Source: Chthonomonas sp. UBA2391
GTDB taxonomy: Bacteria > Armatimonadota > Fimbriimonadia > Fimbriimonadales > Fimbriimonadaceae
Assembly: GCA_002343825.1 (NCBI GenBank)
Contig: DDSL01000079.1
Coordinates: 40,733-48,400, forward strand
Length of the DNA: 7,668 nucleotides
Direction: 5' to 3'
In this document: positions 6,970 to 7,668 of the stretch, piece by piece
Position numbering within the stretch: the stretch's first letter is position 1
How the letters are laid out: every line of letters starts with the position of its first letter
Position numbers and translations under genes: made by a program
The notes under the pieces: generated by a model
The model's input: the letters and a program-made list of their open reading frames with translations, nothing else
Told to the model about the DNA's origin: nothing
Databases searched by the model: none

Positions 6970-7668
6970 TATGCCCCCTGTCCTAACAACACTTCGTCCA
7001 GCAAACCGTCTGTTTCCTTCTCCAGTGCCTCGATGTCACGCCTAATCTCTTCCAACGTCCGCATCGGCTTGGGTTTGTAGAAGTAGCGGGTAAAGCTGAT
7101 CTCGTAGCCAATTTGGACCTTGTCGGCCACGATCCAAGCGTCGGGCACGTGAGGCAACACTTCCCGCCGGATGAACGCCTCGATTCCGCCATCTTCAAGC
7201 AAGGGAACGTTCTCGGTGTCGCGCAGGTCGCTGTCTGGCTCGTATTCCACCACACAAGGCTTGCCGCCGATGGTGGCCGGGAACAGCCCATTCAATGGAT
7301 CGGGCGCGACGTTGCCCTTGTGAATCTTCTTGATGACGGGGATACCATCCTCAGATCGCTCGTTCTTCTCCTTGAGTTCCTTGATCTCCTTGGCCGAGTA
7401 TGGGCGGTCAGGATCAATCCCGATCAGCTTCAGCGGTCGTTCGACGATTACCTTCCAATAGCCAAACGCCTCGTTCGGGAAGATCTTGGATTGCTCGCTC
7501 TGCTCAAAGTTCTGGAACGCCTCCACGATAGCCTGGATGTGCTCGGGGGCGAGTTCGCAATTCTTTTTGCCTAGGTTCTTGCGGAGCGGCTTGAACCACG
7601 GCGTTGCATCGATGAGCTGGACCTTGCCCTGGCGGTGCTCGGGTTTTCGGTTGGTGAGCACCCAGACG
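6969..7668 (-). CDS. hsdM: Type I modification methyltransferase HsdM, C-terminal 232 residues (5' end outside window)
   Basis: HsdM is the N6-adenine methyltransferase subunit; two copies with one HsdS modify the target. Only the C-terminal part lies here, so the SAM-binding and NPPF catalytic motifs are out of view. The visible part is typical: the TNRKPEHRQGKVQLIDA strand, the PLRKNLGKK segment, and a region with ENVPLLEDGGIEAFIRREVL. A conserved IGYEISFTRYFYKP motif and a final helix (about the last 25 residues, LEEIRRDIEALEKE) follow; in this family that region contacts HsdS. The frame is open through the right edge; the GTG at 7661 is an internal valine, not a start, because homologous sequence continues upstream of it. 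The stop overlaps the AlbA_2 start by one base. hsdS, the usual next gene, is displaced about 1.8 kb by the AlbA_2 gene and spacer. Confidence 0.95.
   Translation of the reverse strand, partial: VWVLTNRKPEHRQGKVQLIDATPWFKPLRKNLGKKNCELAPEHIQAIVEAFQNFEQSEQSKIFPNEAFGYWKVIVERPLKLIGIDPDRPYSAKEIKELKEKNERSEDGIPVIKKIHKGNVAPDPLNGLFPATIGGKPCVVEYEPDSDLRDTENVPLLEDGGIEAFIRREVLPHVPDAWIVADKVQIGYEISFTRYFYKPKPMRTLEEIRRDIEALEKETDGLLDEVLLGQGA

Noticed and set aside
7113..7574. 153-codon plus-strand open frame
   Set aside because: It is antisense to the hsdM C-terminus, which is clearly coding.

Overview
The window holds most of one Type I restriction-modification (hsd) operon, read entirely on the minus strand and interrupted by accessory genes. 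In transcription order (right to left) it contains: the C-terminal third of the modification subunit HsdM (cut by the right edge); an AlbA_2/Schlafen-fold protein with a C-terminal GHKL-type ATPase-like region; a 363-bp spacer with possibly decayed coding sequence; the specificity subunit HsdS; an XRE-type protein with an ImmA/IrrE zinc-peptidase domain; a DUF4411 PIN-like putative toxin/nuclease; and the first 687 codons of the restriction subunit HsdR (cut by the left edge).

The organism cannot be named from the sequence. Hand-counted sample lines put the hsd and immA genes at roughly 50-65% GC. The AlbA_2 gene is lower, at about 37-52%. The gene set fits an environmental Gram-negative bacterium. 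A planctomycete-like origin crossed my mind from the style of the spacer sequence, but I have no direct evidence for it.

The genes are packed as one transcription unit. hsdM and the AlbA_2 gene share one base (TAATG). immA and the PIN gene are 9 bp apart. The PIN gene and hsdR overlap by four bases (GTGA), with a strong GGAGG ribosome-binding site. Only two real gaps exist: 363 bp upstream of hsdS and 53 bp upstream of immA. The second gap carries two small dyads, one of which covers the immA ribosome-binding site and could be an autoregulatory operator or hairpin.

Functionally, HsdM and HsdS would make the methyltransferase, and adding HsdR would make the restriction enzyme. The XRE-ImmA/PIN pair resembles a toxin-antitoxin-like module placed so that hsdR translation is coupled to the PIN gene. 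The AlbA_2 protein is a common passenger of hsd loci with unknown function. The layout as a whole is a composite defence locus: recognisable parts in an arrangement that may be worth testing as one system.
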